Positions 15,381 to 15,605 of a stretch of 15,605 nt of DNA are shown one piece after another; positions within the stretch are counted from its first letter, which is position 1, and every line of letters begins with the position of its first letter. Below the pieces are notes generated by a model. It had not been told where the DNA came from. It saw only the letters and a program-made list of their open reading frames with translations, and made no database searches. Origin of the DNA: Cyclostephanos tholiformis (taxonomy: Eukaryota > Bacillariophyta > Thalassiosirophyceae > Thalassiosirales > Thalassiosiraceae); the NCBI GenBank assembly GCA_036939975.1, contig JALLPB010000458.1:1-15605 (forward strand). The letters run 5' to 3'. Position numbers and translations under genes: made by a program.

Positions 15381-15605
15381 TGCCCGTTGACGTTGACCAC
15401 CCCGGGGGGCAGGCGATGTTTGTCTTTGTTTTATGTCTCTCTTCTGTGTGTATGTGGAAGTAACGTATAAGAAGTTAGTGAGCCCAAGGGAAAGGGGGCC
15501 AGCCCCCTAAATTCCCACTAGAGGCTTAACCTCAAAATTTGGGGGGAAACCTCGTTAATCCAGATTTACTGGACTCCTACGTGGCTCTGCTGTAGAACTC
15601 CTGGA
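15381..15605. other. Spacer upstream of the candidate exon, with a GC hairpin
   Basis: No gene is seen. GGGGGCCAGCCCCC (15494-15507) is a short GC hairpin, and a G run lies near 15541-15545. The left part would hold the promoter of the minus-strand exon if that gene is real. Confidence 0.45.

Noticed and set aside
1..15605. CRISPR array, bacterial operon or phage content
   Set aside because: No regularly spaced direct repeats are seen, and the gene families, introns and LTR elements are eukaryotic.

Overview
The window looks like nuclear DNA of a stramenopile alga, most likely a diatom. This rests on family content rather than on any species marker: a Ty1/copia-type polyprotein of the diatom style, a PT-rich BspA-like (DUF285) surface protein, a stramenopile/plant-like complex I zinc-finger subunit, long intronless genes, and codon-phased trinucleotide repeats. 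GC-rich coding blocks sit in AT-rich, transposon-littered spacers.

Layout. (1) 1-2992, plus strand: the 3' two thirds of a Ty1/copia LTR retrotransposon. It holds the integrase end, reverse transcriptase and RNase H, and a probable 193-bp 3' LTR. One TGA interrupts an otherwise open frame. (2) 2993-5715: a spacer with no intact gene; 3034-3975 carries decayed, frame-shifted coding-like sequence on the minus strand. (3) 5716-8259, minus strand: an 847-codon intronless gene joining a family-6 (hypoxanthine/uracil) DNA glycosylase domain to a full OGG1-type 8-oxoguanine glycosylase. This is the most striking gene here. (4) 8260-8546: a short divergent promoter region. (5) 8547-10676, plus strand: an unrecognised 709-aa protein with Ser/Thr, His and Glu homopolymer tracts. 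(6) 10677-10989: a convergent spacer. (7) 10990-11182, minus strand: the last exon of the complex I subunit NDUFS6, whose 5' exon(s) I could not place. (8) 11240-12050: no convincing gene. (9) 12050-14747, minus strand: a wrecked DUF285/BspA-like gene. Its repeat array is stopped at a conserved Trp codon and split by a Gag-bearing retroelement fragment (about 12242-12772) and by an element of about 0.93-0.97 kb with inverted ends (about 12902-13867) that carries its own 116-codon ORF. (10) 15099-15362, minus strand: a possible first exon of a mitochondrial precursor protein with a GTGAGT donor. (11) 15381-15605: a spacer with a GC hairpin.

The fused glycosylase would join two base-excision entry activities, one for deaminated purine or uracil and one for oxidised guanine. 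It shares a divergent promoter region with the 709-aa gene, but nothing else links these two. The right-hand third is a transposon sink in which a cell-surface-type gene has decayed. All functional calls come from reading motifs; no database search was run.
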